64,000 bases of DNA from Nonomuraea aurantiaca (GCF_020215705.1 NZ_JAIWNB010000005.1:1-64000), one strand, 5' to 3'; positions 34,254 through 43,468 are shown, numbered from the stretch's first letter. Notes: a model not told the origin generated them from the letters alone. Translations and numbers: made by a program.

Positions 34254-35648
34254 ATGAACGCACTGCTAGCCGCCTGCCTGGTTCTTCCCCTCGTTTCGGG
34301 TACGACCCACGCCGCGGCTCCGTCGTGTGGCGGATCCCCTTCCGACTTCGACGGCGACGGCCGTCCCGATCTGGCGGTGGCCGCCCCCTACGACAACCGG
34401 CGGGCCGGCTCCGTGACGGTCGTCTACGGCAGCGGGCGCAAGGAGAAGCTGACCCAGGAGAGCGCCGAGCCGGGCGACTCGTTCGGCTCGGCTCTCGCGG
34501 TCGGCGACTTCAACGGAGACGGATGCGCCGACCTCGCGGTGGGCGTGTCAGAGGAGTTCGTGGGCGAGCGCGTGCCGGGGGCCGACGGCAACGGCGTCGT
34601 CGAGCTGTTCCACGGCTCGCCCACGGGCCTGCGGCCGGGCAAGGAGCTGGCGCCGGCGAAGCCGTCGAGCGACCGGTTCGGGGCGTCACTGGCCGCCGGT
34701 GATCTCGACGGCGACGGGCGCGACGAGCTCGCGGTGGGCGCTCCTGGCCACCGTACGGGCGGCGGCGTCACGATCTACTGGATGAAGGGCCGCAAGCCGT
34801 ACCAGATCACCCAGAAGACCCCCTGGGTACGGCAGGCGGCGAACGTGACGGACCAGTGGGGCGCGGCCCTGGCGACCGGCGACTTCAACGGCGACGGGCG
34901 CGCCGAGCTGGCCGTGGGCGCGCCCGCCGACAGCGTCACCCAGGACGGCCAGGGCTCCGTCACCGTCATCGACGTGCGGAGCCGGCGGGCCGGGCTCCTC
35001 ACCCAGAGCAGCCCCGGGTTCAAGGGCTCGGCGGAGAAGTGGGACGCGTTCGGGGCGGCGCTGACGACCGGCGACTTCGACGCCGACGGGCACGACGACC
35101 TGGCCGTCGGCGTACCCGGCGAGGGGCTGAGCGCCAACCAGCGGGCGATGGACTACGGCGACGGCGCCGTGCACGTCCTGTACGGGAGCGGGAGCGCGCT
35201 GCTGCGCGGCGCCCGGTCGGAGATGTGGACGCAGCGGCTGCTCAAGGGCACGCCCCGGTACTACGACCGGTTCGGCGCCGCGCTGGCGGCCGGGGACTTC
35301 AACGGGGACGGCGACGACGAGCTGGCCGTCGGCGTACCCGGAGAAAAGGGGGTCCAGGTGCTGGCCGGGGCCAGGAAGGGCGGGCTGACCAAGGACGGCA
35401 ACCTGCTCATCAAGGGCAAGGGGCGTGACTTCGGCGCGTCCCTGGCCGCGCTGCCCGCGCTCGGCGGTCGCTACCGGCAGCTCACCAAGGAGCGTCCGCT
35501 GTACGGGCTGGTGGTGGCGGCGCCGGACCAGGGCAAGGTGCTGTACGTGCCCGGCTCGCGCCGGACGGGCCTGCGTCCCGGCCTGCTGCCGGGGAGGGTC
35601 CGCGAGCTGAGCAGCGGCCCCGGCCTGTACGGCTACGCGTTCGGCTGA
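34254..35648 (+). CDS. secreted FG-GAP (integrin alpha-like) beta-propeller protein
   Basis: The ATG at 34254 gives a clear signal peptide (MNALLAACLVLPLVSGTTHA). The 464-residue product has six clear FG-GAP/calcium-loop repeats of the form DFxGDGxxDLAVGxP (e.g. DFDGDGRPDLAVAAP, DLDGDGRDELAVGAP, DFNGDGDDELAVGVP). A degenerate seventh (LVVAAPDQGKVLYVPG) makes a seven-bladed propeller. Each Dx(D/N)xDG loop should bind Ca2+. It has no enzyme domain, so it is probably an extracellular binding protein. An upstream in-frame start at 34140 would run through the P450 start and lacks a signal peptide. Confidence 0.9.
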   Translation: MNALLAACLVLPLVSGTTHAAAPSCGGSPSDFDGDGRPDLAVAAPYDNRRAGSVTVVYGSGRKEKLTQESAEPGDSFGSALAVGDFNGDGCADLAVGVSEEFVGERVPGADGNGVVELFHGSPTGLRPGKELAPAKPSSDRFGASLAAGDLDGDGRDELAVGAPGHRTGGGVTIYWMKGRKPYQITQKTPWVRQAANVTDQWGAALATGDFNGDGRAELAVGAPADSVTQDGQGSVTVIDVRSRRAGLLTQSSPGFKGSAEKWDAFGAALTTGDFDADGHDDLAVGVPGEGLSANQRAMDYGDGAVHVLYGSGSALLRGARSEMWTQRLLKGTPRYYDRFGAALAAGDFNGDGDDELAVGVPGEKGVQVLAGARKGGLTKDGNLLIKGKGRDFGASLAALPALGGRYRQLTKERPLYGLVVAAPDQGKVLYVPGSRRTGLRPGLLPGRVRELSSGPGLYGYAFG

Positions 35649-35656
35649 GCCCCCGG

Positions 35657-37180
35657 CTAAGACCCGTGCGGTTGAGCCCCGGCCTGTCCGCTCGGCTGAC
35701 GCTGCGACCGGGTGGCCTGGGACGGGGCGAGCGGGAGCGTGACGCGGAAGGTGGCGCCCTTGCCCGGCACGCTCGACGCGGCGACGCTGCCCCCGTGCGC
35801 CTCGACGAGGGTGGCCGCGATCGACAGCCCCAGCCCGGCACCGCCGGCGCTGCGCGCCGGATCGGCCCGGTAGAAGCGCTCGAACACCCGCTCGGCCACC
35901 TCCCGCGAGAAGCCGGGCCCTTCGTCGGCCACCTCGACGACGGCCTGCCCGTCACGCGCGCCGACCCCGACGGTGAAGGCCGTGCCCGGCGGCGTGTGGC
36001 TGAGCGCGTTGCCCACGAGGTTGCCCAGCACCTGCCCGAGCCGCGGCTCGTCACCGGTCACGAACACCGAACCCTCGCTCCCGTACAGCATGACCAGCTC
36101 GATCTTCCGGTCCGGCGCGAGCGTCTGGGCGTCGATCACGGCGGTGGCGGCGAGGCTGAGCACGTCGACGGGCTGCGCGCCGAGCTCGCGGCGCTGGTCA
36201 AGCCTGGCCAGCAGCAGCATGTCCTCGACCAGCAGGCCCATCCGCGCGGCCTGCCCCTCGATCCGGCTCAGCAGCCGGGTCGCCTCCGCCAGGTCCTTGT
36301 CCGCCCCGAGCCGGAACAGCTCGGCGAAGCCCCTGATCGAGGTGAGCGGGGTACGCAGCTCGTGCGAGGCGTCGGCCATGAACCTGCGGGTCAGCTCCTC
36401 CGAGCGCCGCGCCGACCGGGCCGACTCGCGGGCCGACTCGGCCGCCGCCTCGCGCTCGCGGACGGCCACCTCGATGCGGCCGAGCATGCCGTTCAGGGCC
36501 CGGCCGAGCTTGCCGACCTCGGTGGTCGCCGCCCAGAGCGGCACGCGGCGGGACAGGTCGCCGTCCGCGATGTGGCGGGCGGTCCGCTCGATCTCCCCCA
36601 AAGGGCGCAGACTCCGCCGTACGAGCCAGTAACAGGCGAACCCGAGTACCACGAGCGTCCCGCCGCCGCCGACCGCCACGATGAGCAGCAGCTGGGAGAC
36701 CGTGTCGTCCAGGTCGCCCAGGCTGATCGCGATGATCCTGCTGTCGCCGTCGCGGCCCGGCATGGCCACGGCCCGCCAGGAGGGTCCCTGCGGGTCCTGC
36801 GAGTCGACGGTGAAGGGCTGCCCGGCCATGAGCGCGACGTCGGCGCTGGTGAGCCTGGGCAGCTTGGGGGTGTGCGTCTCGGTGGACTCGGTCATGGTCC
36901 GGATCTTGGCGCCGGTGGAGTCCACGAGCACCGAGTGGAACAGGCCGAAGAAGCGCTGCGGGCGCAGGCTCGGCTGCGGCTCAGGCGGCGGCGGAGCGCC
37001 CCGCCACGGCACGCTGGCGGCACGCAGCTGCTGGTCGACGCGCTCGACGAGATAGCCGCGCAGCAGCCGTACGGCGAACAGCCCGGTCAGCGTGATGGCC
37101 AGCGTGACCATCAGCAGCGTGGCCGAGACGAGCCGCAGCCAGAGCGGCGTCCGCGCGAGATACCTCCTCAGTCCTGCCAT
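35657..37180 (-). CDS. sensor histidine kinase (OmpR-partner type)
   Basis: From ATG 37178-37180 the product is 507 residues. It has two transmembrane helices (about 15-38 and 163-187) flanking an extracellular sensor of about 125 residues, a HAMP domain (RRSLRPLGEIERTARHIADGDL), a HisKA with DASHELRTPLTSIRGF and a HATPase_c with NLVGNALSHTPPG and DEGPGF. It is the last gene of a six-gene operon, 15 bp after its response regulator. With the adjacent ABC exporter it probably senses an envelope-active compound. The longer upstream reading overlaps the regulator and is not used. Confidence 0.93.
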   Translation of the reverse strand: MAGLRRYLARTPLWLRLVSATLLMVTLAITLTGLFAVRLLRGYLVERVDQQLRAASVPWRGAPPPPEPQPSLRPQRFFGLFHSVLVDSTGAKIRTMTESTETHTPKLPRLTSADVALMAGQPFTVDSQDPQGPSWRAVAMPGRDGDSRIIAISLGDLDDTVSQLLLIVAVGGGGTLVVLGFACYWLVRRSLRPLGEIERTARHIADGDLSRRVPLWAATTEVGKLGRALNGMLGRIEVAVREREAAAESARESARSARRSEELTRRFMADASHELRTPLTSIRGFAELFRLGADKDLAEATRLLSRIEGQAARMGLLVEDMLLLARLDQRRELGAQPVDVLSLAATAVIDAQTLAPDRKIELVMLYGSEGSVFVTGDEPRLGQVLGNLVGNALSHTPPGTAFTVGVGARDGQAVVEVADEGPGFSREVAERVFERFYRADPARSAGGAGLGLSIAATLVEAHGGSVAASSVPGKGATFRVTLPLAPSQATRSQRQPSGQAGAQPHGS

Positions 37181-37194
37181 TCGGGAAGCCGGGG

Positions 37195-37887
37195 TCAATC
37201 CTTGGGCGGGCGCAGGATGTAGCCGACGCCACGCAGGGTGTGCAGGTATCTCCGCTCGCCGGTGTCGATCTTGCGGCGCAGATAGGAGACGTAGGACTCG
37301 ACGAGCCCCACGTCGGTGCGCCAGTCGCCGTTCCAGACGTGGTCGAGGATCTGCGTCTTGGACAACACCCGTCCCGCGTTGAGCATGAAGTAGAGCAGCA
37401 GCCGGTATTCGGTGGGCGAGAGCCGCACCTGGACGCCGTCGCGCCACACCTCATGCGTCTCCTCGTCCAGCTCCAGGTCGGCGATGCGCAGCCGGTTCGG
37501 CGGCGGCGCGCCCCGCCGGGTCCGGCGCAGCACCGCCCGGATGCGGGCGATGACCTCCTCCAGGCTGAACGGCTTGGTCACGTAGTCCTCGCCGAGCCCG
37601 AGCCCGGCGAGCCGGTCCTCCGGCGTGTCCTTGGCCGTCACGAACAGCACCGGAACCCGGCGGCCGCGGGACCGCAGCCTGCCCGCGACCGCCAGGCCGT
37701 CCAGGTCGGGCAGCATGACGTCCAGCATGACCAGGTCGGGCGTGCTCTGCTCGGCGACCCGCAGGGCCTCCTTGCCGTCGGCCGCCGTGAGGACCTCGAA
37801 CCCGGCCATCCGCAGGCTGGCGGAGAACAGCTCCCTGATGTTGGGCTCGTCGTCCACCACCAGCAGCCTGGCCTCCGGCTCGGTCAT
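37195..37887 (-). CDS. OmpR-family response regulator
   Basis: A 230-residue regulator. The receiver has VVDDEPNIREL, phospho-Asp in LVMLDVMLPDLDG and Lys in YVTKPFS. The C-terminal winged helix contains VRLSPTEYRLLLYFMLNAG and ends RRKIDTGERRYLHTLRGVGY. It overlaps the stop of the upstream small anchored protein by 4 bp and precedes its kinase by 15 bp. It most likely activates this export operon in response to the signal. Confidence 0.95.
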   Translation of the reverse strand: MTEPEARLLVVDDEPNIRELFSASLRMAGFEVLTAADGKEALRVAEQSTPDLVMLDVMLPDLDGLAVAGRLRSRGRRVPVLFVTAKDTPEDRLAGLGLGEDYVTKPFSLEEVIARIRAVLRRTRRGAPPPNRLRIADLELDEETHEVWRDGVQVRLSPTEYRLLLYFMLNAGRVLSKTQILDHVWNGDWRTDVGLVESYVSYLRRKIDTGERRYLHTLRGVGYILRPPKD

Positions 37888-38429
37888 CTGCCGACTCCCC
37901 CCTGGCTGATCGAGGTGGCGGCCACCGAGCCGTCCCCGCCCTTCTCGCCGCGGACCACGACGTTGCCGCCGGTCTGCAGATCGGCCAGCTTGCCCGGCTT
38001 GGTCACCTGGACCGTGGTCGCGTCGGTGGTGGTGACCGTGACCGTGGAGCCGTCCATGGTCTTGACGTAGATCTTGCCGCCTTCGACCTTCTCGACCGTG
38101 CCCACGGTGCCGCCGCCGGCGCCGCCCATCCTCTGACCGTACCCGCCCGGTACCTGCTGCCGGCCGCCTGGCTGCTGGCCGTACCCGCCGGGCTGCCTGC
38201 CCTGCTGGCCGTACCCGCCTGGCAGCTGCCGGCCGCCCGGCTGCAGGGCGGCGGCGGCCGTGGCGGGCGCGCCCAGCGCCTTCTGCGCCTGGATGCCGAT
38301 CACAACCCCGGCCACCAGCACCACGCCCGCGATCAGTCCGAGCGTCACCTTCGACAGGGGCTTCCGTGGCTGGACGGCCAGCTCGCTGTCCAGATCGTCC
38401 GGATACGGCGAGCCGTCGAGTTTGGCCAT
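37884..38429 (-). CDS. membrane-anchored protein with Gly/Gln-rich linker and DUF5666-like domain
   Basis: The ATG at 38427-38429 has GAAGGAGA five bases upstream and gives 181 residues; a start at 38459 is in frame but worse. A cytosolic N-terminus is followed by one transmembrane helix (LSKVTLGLIAGVVLVAGVVIG), then a Gly/Gln/Pro-rich extracellular linker of repeated PGGYGQQ units. The C-terminus is a small beta domain (VEKVEGGKIYVKTMDGSTV) of the kind found in DUF5666 proteins. It is sandwiched between the permease and the response regulator, so it is part of the export/sensing module, perhaps as an extracytoplasmic modulator. Confidence 0.75.
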   Translation of the reverse strand: MAKLDGSPYPDDLDSELAVQPRKPLSKVTLGLIAGVVLVAGVVIGIQAQKALGAPATAAAALQPGGRQLPGGYGQQGRQPGGYGQQPGGRQQVPGGYGQRMGGAGGGTVGTVEKVEGGKIYVKTMDGSTVTVTTTDATTVQVTKPGKLADLQTGGNVVVRGEKGGDGSVAATSISQGGVGR

Positions 38430-38451
38430 TTCTGTCTCCTTCGGGGGTCTG

Positions 38452-39729
38452 TCACTCATGGCGCAGGGCCTGGATCGGCCTCAACTTGGCCGCCCTGTTG
38501 GCGGGATAGCTGCCGAAGAACAATCCGATGCCGACGGAGACGCCCAGCGCGAGCGCGACCGACGACGGAACGAGCACCGGCTGGATGCCCGCGACGGTGA
38601 AGCGGGTGCCCAGGAACGCCACCAGCACCCCGGACAGCCCGCCGACCAGGCTGAGCAGCGTGGCCTCCATCAGGAACTGGCCCAGGATCGCGCTCCTGGG
38701 CGCGCCGATGGCCTTGCGGATGCCGATCTCCCTGGTCCGCTCCGTGACGGTCACCAGCATGATGTTGGTGATGCCGATGCCGCCGACCAGCAGCGAGATC
38801 GCCGCGACCGCGCCGAGCAGCACGGTGAACGTGCCGGTCGCCGCGCTGACGGTCTCCTGCAGGGTGGCCTGGTTGAGGATCCGGAAGTCGGCCGAGGCGG
38901 TGCCGGTGATGCCGTGCCGCTGGTTGAGGATGGCCGTGACCTCCGACTGCGCCGACTCCGTCGCCGTCGAGCCACTCGCCTGCACGACGATGGAGTTGAG
39001 CGAGCCGAAGCCGGTCAGGCTCTGCTGTACGGCCGGCAGCGGCGCGATGGCCACGTCGTCGGCGTCCTGGCCGCCCGTCGACCCGGTCTCCTTCAGCACG
39101 CCGACGACCGTGAACGGCACCCCGGAGACCGTCACCTGCCTGCCGATCGGGTCGAGGGTGCCGAACAGCTCCTCGACCACGGTCTGCCCGAGCACCACGA
39201 TTTTCCTGGCGGCCAGCACGTCGTCGTTGAAGAAGTACGTGCCCTTGGTCACCGGCTTGTTCGTGGCCTCGAAGTAGCTGGGGTAGGTGCCGACGAGCTG
39301 GGCGATCGAGTGGCTGGCCGCCCCGTAGGTGGTGGCGGCCGAGGAGGCGGTCACGACCGGCGAGACCGACTTGACCGACGGGGCCACCGTCTTGTCGGTC
39401 AGGGCCTTGGCGTCGGCGAGGCTGAGCTCCCTGGCCTGGGTACGCGGGCCGGTGTTCTGCTGCACGCCGCCGGGTGCCCCGCCTCCGCCGCCCCGCCCGA
39501 ATGCGCCGCCTCCACCGCCGCCGCCCGCGAAGGACTGGGAGATCGTCAGCGTGTTGGCGCCGAGCCGCTGGATGTTCTTCTGGATGCTCTGCGAGGAGCC
39601 CTCACCGACGGCGACGAGCATGATGACCGCGGCGACGCCGATGAGGATGCCGAGCGTGGTCAGCGAGCTGCGCATCTTGTTGGCCAGCAGCCCGCGCAGG
39701 GCGAAGCGCAGGACCTCGAACTGGTTCAT
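38452..39729 (-). CDS. MacB-type ABC transporter permease
   Basis: From ATG 39727-39729 the protein has 425 residues. One N-terminal transmembrane helix (TTLGILIGVAAVIMLVAVG), a large extracytoplasmic domain and three C-terminal helices with IGIRKAIGAPRSAILGQFLMEA define the FtsX/MacB family. The external domain starts with a Gly-rich segment (about residues 69-90) containing two runs of G. Its start overlaps the ATPase stop by 4 bp. MacB systems act mechanically, extruding peptides or antibiotics with a periplasmic adaptor. Confidence 0.93.
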   Translation of the reverse strand: MNQFEVLRFALRGLLANKMRSSLTTLGILIGVAAVIMLVAVGEGSSQSIQKNIQRLGANTLTISQSFAGGGGGGGAFGRGGGGGAPGGVQQNTGPRTQARELSLADAKALTDKTVAPSVKSVSPVVTASSAATTYGAASHSIAQLVGTYPSYFEATNKPVTKGTYFFNDDVLAARKIVVLGQTVVEELFGTLDPIGRQVTVSGVPFTVVGVLKETGSTGGQDADDVAIAPLPAVQQSLTGFGSLNSIVVQASGSTATESAQSEVTAILNQRHGITGTASADFRILNQATLQETVSAATGTFTVLLGAVAAISLLVGGIGITNIMLVTVTERTREIGIRKAIGAPRSAILGQFLMEATLLSLVGGLSGVLVAFLGTRFTVAGIQPVLVPSSVALALGVSVGIGLFFGSYPANRAAKLRPIQALRHE

Positions 39730-40457
39730 CGGGCGACCTCCGCCATCCGCGGCGGCGGCCCGTCGATCGGGCCCTGCCGGACGTCCTCCACGATCGCGCC
39801 GTCCACCAGCCTGATGACCCGCTTGGCGTGCGCAGCCACGTCGTTCTCGTGCGTGATGAGCACGATCGTGCGGCCCGACTCGCTGAGCCTGTCCATGATC
39901 TCCAGTACGTCCTGCGTGGAGGCGGTGTCGAGGTTGCCGGTCGGCTCGTCCGCCAGCAGCAGGGCGGGGGCGGTGATGAGCGCCCTGGCCACGGCCACGC
40001 GTTGCTGCTGACCGCCGGAGAGCTGGTTGGGCTCGTGGTGGATGCGGTCCGACAGGCCGACCTGCTCCAGCGCGGCCAGCGCGCGCCTGCGCCGCTCGGC
40101 CTGGCCGACGCCGCCGTAGACCAGCGGCAGCTCGACGTTGGCCAGCGCGCTCATGCGCGGGATCAGGTTGAACGACTGGAAGACGAAGCCGACCCGGCGG
40201 TTGCGCAGCTTGGCGAGCTGGTGCTCGTCGAGCTGCCCGACGTCGGCGCCGTCGATCAGGTAGCGGCCGGTGGTGGGGACGTCCAGGCAGCCGAGGATGT
40301 TCATCAGCGTCGACTTGCCGGAGCCGGAGGCGCCCATGATGGCGACGTAGTCCCCCTGCTCGACGTCGAGGTTCACGCCGCGCAGCGCCCGTACCCTGGC
40401 GTCGCCCTCGCCGTACTCCTTGACCAGGTTCTGCACGCGCAGGACGGGAGCGGTCAT
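39726..40457 (-). CDS. MacB/LolD-type ABC transporter ATP-binding protein
   Basis: A 243-residue ATPase. Walker A GASGSGKST, the Q-loop FVFQSFNLIPRMSA, signature LSGGQQQRVAVARAL, Walker B LLLADEPTGNLD and the switch His in LITHENDV are all intact. The Q-loop wording and the LDxxxTGxY insertion (DVPTTGRYLIDG) are typical of LolD/MacB ATPases. It overlaps the adaptor upstream and the permease downstream by 4 bp each, so the three are translated together. Confidence 0.95.
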   Translation of the reverse strand: MTAPVLRVQNLVKEYGEGDARVRALRGVNLDVEQGDYVAIMGASGSGKSTLMNILGCLDVPTTGRYLIDGADVGQLDEHQLAKLRNRRVGFVFQSFNLIPRMSALANVELPLVYGGVGQAERRRRALAALEQVGLSDRIHHEPNQLSGGQQQRVAVARALITAPALLLADEPTGNLDTASTQDVLEIMDRLSESGRTIVLITHENDVAAHAKRVIRLVDGAIVEDVRQGPIDGPPPRMAEVAR

Positions 40458-41593
40458 CGCCCGCCTCCCGGTACGCCGCCGCCACCGGGGAAGCCACCGC
40501 CGAAGCCACCCTGCCGCTGGTTGTTGCCGGTGCCCGTGGTCGTGGTGGCCGGCGGGACGATCTGGTCGCCTTCGGAGACGCCCGACTTGATCTCGGTCAG
40601 CGAGGCGCCCTGTACGCCCACCTCGACCGGGGTTCTGACCTGCCGGCCGTTCTTGAGCAGGGTGACCGTGTTCTGCCCGCCGCTGGTGGAGATCGCGGTG
40701 GAAGGGACGGAGATGACGTTCTCCGCCTCGCCGGTCACCACCTCCACCGTGGTGGTCTGCCCGAGTCGCACCTGATTGGGGACCTTGGTGAAGGAGATCG
40801 TCACCGGATACTGCACGACGTTGTTGCTGGTGGCGGCGACCGGCTCGATCTGGGTGACCTTGCCGGTGGCGGTGACGCCCGGCAGCGCGTCGAACGTGAC
40901 GGTGGCCGCCTGGCCGACCTTGAGCTTGCTGATGTCCGACTCGGTGAAGGTACCGACCAGCTGGAGCTTGCCGGTGTCGGCCAGGTCGATGAACCCGGAC
41001 CCCGATCCGCCGCCCGACTGACCGCTCTGCCCGCTCTGGCCGGTGCTCTGCGTGGTGGAGGTGCCGGAGGACGTGCCGGATCCGTTGGAGGAACCGCCGA
41101 CGGCGCCGTTGACGGCCGTGACCGTGCCGCCGAACGGCGCTCGCAGCACCGTCGCCGCGGCCGTCCGCTGGGCCTCGCGGTAGGCGTTGCGCGCCTTGAT
41201 GTAGGCGGCGTAGAGCTGGGCGGTCGAGGTCCCGTCGTCGACGGCGCTGTTGTACGTGGCGCGGGCGGCCGACAGGCTCTCCTGTGCCGCCGCGTCGTCG
41301 AGCCTGGCCAGGATGTCGTCCTTGCGGACCTTGTCACCGGCCTTGACGTAGATGTGCTCGACCGTGCCACTCGTGCCGAACGTGAGCGCTCTGCTCTTGG
41401 AGCTCTCCACCGCCCCCGAGGCGGACACCGAGGCGGTCACGGTGCCGCGCCCGGCGGTCACCGTGCGGGTGACCGTCTCGCTCGCCACCTCGCCCGTGCC
41501 GAGCTGGGCGTACGCGAACGCGACCCCGCCCAGCAGGAGCACGCTCAGGGCTCCGTTGGTCATCAGCGCTCTGCGCCTTGTCGACACCTTCAC
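40454..41593 (-). CDS. MacA/HlyD-type efflux adaptor
   Basis: I favour the GTG at 41591-41593 (AGGG upstream); 379 residues. One N-terminal membrane helix is followed by a biotinyl-lipoyl half (GTVEHIYVKAGDKVRKDDILARL) and a short helical hairpin. The second lipoyl half (TVLRAPFGGTVTAV) is followed by a Ser/Gly/Thr/Gln low-complexity insert, then the beta-barrel (LKVGQAATVTFDALPGVTATG). It ends in a Gly-rich tail. It links the ATPase/permease to the outside and heads the six-gene operon. Confidence 0.9.
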   Translation of the reverse strand: MKVSTRRRALMTNGALSVLLLGGVAFAYAQLGTGEVASETVTRTVTAGRGTVTASVSASGAVESSKSRALTFGTSGTVEHIYVKAGDKVRKDDILARLDDAAAQESLSAARATYNSAVDDGTSTAQLYAAYIKARNAYREAQRTAAATVLRAPFGGTVTAVNGAVGGSSNGSGTSSGTSTTQSTGQSGQSGQSGGGSGSGFIDLADTGKLQLVGTFTESDISKLKVGQAATVTFDALPGVTATGKVTQIEPVAATSNNVVQYPVTISFTKVPNQVRLGQTTTVEVVTGEAENVISVPSTAISTSGGQNTVTLLKNGRQVRTPVEVGVQGASLTEIKSGVSEGDQIVPPATTTTGTGNNQRQGGFGGGFPGGGGVPGGGR

Positions 41594-41740
41594 AGGCGGT
41601 GACCCTTGCACACCAGTCTGCGCTGGAGCCGGGAGCTAGCTGAAGGTTCGCTGACAAAACCGGAGCATACGGAGACACACAGACAACTCTGAGCCCGCTC
41701 GCAGCCTGGTACGAACCTGTTCACGCCATGATGGGCCTTC

Positions 41741-43390
41741 ATGAGATCGACTATCCCGCCGAAGGCGCTCAAACTCGGCGGGCTCGCCCTGGCCGTCCTG
41801 GTGGCCGGCTCCGGCCTGGTGCTGGCGCTCCGTGACGACTCGGAGCCCGCCGCCCAGGTACGGCTGGCCGCGGCCAAGCGGGGCGTCGTCACCGCCTCGG
41901 TCACGGCCGCGGGCAACACCGTGGACGGCTCGCGGCGTGACCTGGGATTCGGCGGCTCCGGAACGGTGACCAAGGTCTACGTCAAGGTCGGCGCCAAGGT
42001 CAAGAAGGGGCAGGTACTGGCTCGGGTGGACAGCCGGGCGGCCCGCGAGAACTACACGGCCGCCACCGCCGACCTGGCCGCCGCCGAGGAGGCCCTCGAG
42101 ACCGCCTCGACCGCCGCCACCAGCACGTCGTCCAGCGCGGCCTCGTGCGCGCCGAGCAGCGGCGGCGGCACGTCCGCCTCCGTCGCCGGGGCGGTCGCCG
42201 CCAAGGGCGCCTTCGGACCTTCGGCGGTTCCGGTCGTGGACGCCGACAAGGGCGCCTCCGGGCCTTCCGCAGTTCCCGTCGTGGGCACCGGCAGGGGCGC
42301 CTTCGGGCCTTCCTCGGTGCCCGTCGCGGACGCTGGCCCCGCCACCACGCTTACTCCGGGCACGACGCCGACCCCCCGGCCCACCTGGACGCCGACGCCG
42401 GAGCCCACGCCGAGCGGCCACGAGCCGCAGCCCACCGTCACGGTCACCGTCACGGCCACGGCGACCGTCACCGCGACCGTCACCGCGACCGTCACGGCCA
42501 CGCCGGACGGCGGCCGTCCGTCGGCCTCGCCGACCGGCACCTCCACCGGCAAGCCTTCCGCCAAACCCACTGGGAAGCCCACGGGCAAGGCCACCGGCGA
42601 ACCCACAGGTAAGGCCACCGGGAGGCCAACGGGCAAGCCGACGCCCGGCGCCTCGGGCCGGCCCACCGGGAAGGCCACGCCCGGAACCCGCCAGTCCCAG
42701 GGCGGCAGCCCCTGCTCCGGTACGAACGGCAAGGGCGGCATCAGCGAGGACCAGGCCAGCGCGAACGTGGACCGCGCCCAGGCTGCCCTTGTGCAGGCCA
42801 CCGACGCGGTGCGCGGCACCCGGATCGTGGCCCCCACCGTCGGCACGGTCCTGTCGGTGGCGGGATCGGTCGGCGACACGGCGGGCACCAGTACGTTCAT
42901 CAGCCTCGGCGACCTGAACGAGCTCCAGGTCGACGCGCTGGTCACCGAGTCCGACGTGAACAAGCTCAAGCTCGGCCAGCAGGCGAGCATCACCCTGGCC
43001 ACGCGGGGCGCGGAGAAGTATCCGGCCACGGTCACCCGCATCGCGCCGACCGCCACCGTGAGCAACCAGCTCGTCCGCTACTCGGTGACGCTCGCCTTCG
43101 ACCAGCCGCCGCGCGGGCTGATGCTCGGGCAGACCGCCTCGGTGTCGGTGACGACGGGCACGGCCGATGACGGGATCTACGTACCGGCAGAGGCGGTGAA
43201 GAGCCGGGCCGACGGCACCAGCGTGGTCACCGTACGCTCGGGCGGGCACGACGCGGCACGGGTGGTGCGTACCGGGGTGCGCGGGGACCAGTACGTGGAG
43301 ATCACCTCGGGCCTGAGCGAGAGCGACCAGGTGGTCATGGCGGACAGCGGCACGGGCGAGTTCCCGGACGACAGCTGGCCGGAGAGCTGA
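41741..43390 (+). CDS. orphan HlyD-type adaptor with a long repetitive insert
   Basis: A 549-residue adaptor divergent from the exporter operon. The N-terminal helix and first lipoyl half (GTVTKVYVKVGAKVKKGQVL) and the second half (TRIVAPTVGTVLSVAGSVGD) are normal. The barrel (LKLGQQASITLATRGAEKYP) and membrane-proximal domain are normal too. Between them, where a helical hairpin is expected, lie about 200 residues of low complexity. There are three copies of KGAFGPSAVPVVDA-like units, a TP-rich stretch, (TVTA)n and (PTGK)n runs. Two Cys flank the insert (SSAASCAPSS and SPCSGTN), perhaps forming a disulfide that closes the loop. No ATPase or permease follows. Confidence 0.85.
   Translation: MRSTIPPKALKLGGLALAVLVAGSGLVLALRDDSEPAAQVRLAAAKRGVVTASVTAAGNTVDGSRRDLGFGGSGTVTKVYVKVGAKVKKGQVLARVDSRAARENYTAATADLAAAEEALETASTAATSTSSSAASCAPSSGGGTSASVAGAVAAKGAFGPSAVPVVDADKGASGPSAVPVVGTGRGAFGPSSVPVADAGPATTLTPGTTPTPRPTWTPTPEPTPSGHEPQPTVTVTVTATATVTATVTATVTATPDGGRPSASPTGTSTGKPSAKPTGKPTGKATGEPTGKATGRPTGKPTPGASGRPTGKATPGTRQSQGGSPCSGTNGKGGISEDQASANVDRAQAALVQATDAVRGTRIVAPTVGTVLSVAGSVGDTAGTSTFISLGDLNELQVDALVTESDVNKLKLGQQASITLATRGAEKYPATVTRIAPTATVSNQLVRYSVTLAFDQPPRGLMLGQTASVSVTTGTADDGIYVPAEAVKSRADGTSVVTVRSGGHDAARVVRTGVRGDQYVEITSGLSESDQVVMADSGTGEFPDDSWPES
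42433..42645. repeat. short tandem repeats inside the orphan adaptor gene
   Basis: A first array repeats ACCGTCACGGCG-like 12-bp units (about 42433-42502, coding TVTATVTA). A second repeats 12-bp CCCACGGGCAAG-like units (about 42563-42645, coding PTGK/ATGK). Both preserve the frame. Confidence 0.85.
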
Positions 43391-43399
43391 CCACCCACC

Positions 43400-43425
43400 G
43401 GCCGGGCCACAGGGGTGGCTCGGCC
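43400..43425. terminator. bidirectional hairpin between convergent genes
   Basis: GGCCGGGCCAC-AGGG-GTGGCTCGGCC: 11-bp arms with one mismatch, 9 bp after the orphan adaptor stop and 44 bp from the phoD stop. No T-run on the plus strand. Confidence 0.6.
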
Positions 43426-43468
43426 GCGTCTGCGTTGAGCGAACCCTCAGCCCTTTGACAGCGAACGT

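Noticed and set aside
38452..40509. a 685-residue fusion of ATPase and permease in one minus-strand frame
   Set aside because: The first 260 codons are an out-of-frame shadow of the ATPase. The permease starts at its own ATG at 39727-39729, overlapping the true ATPase stop.
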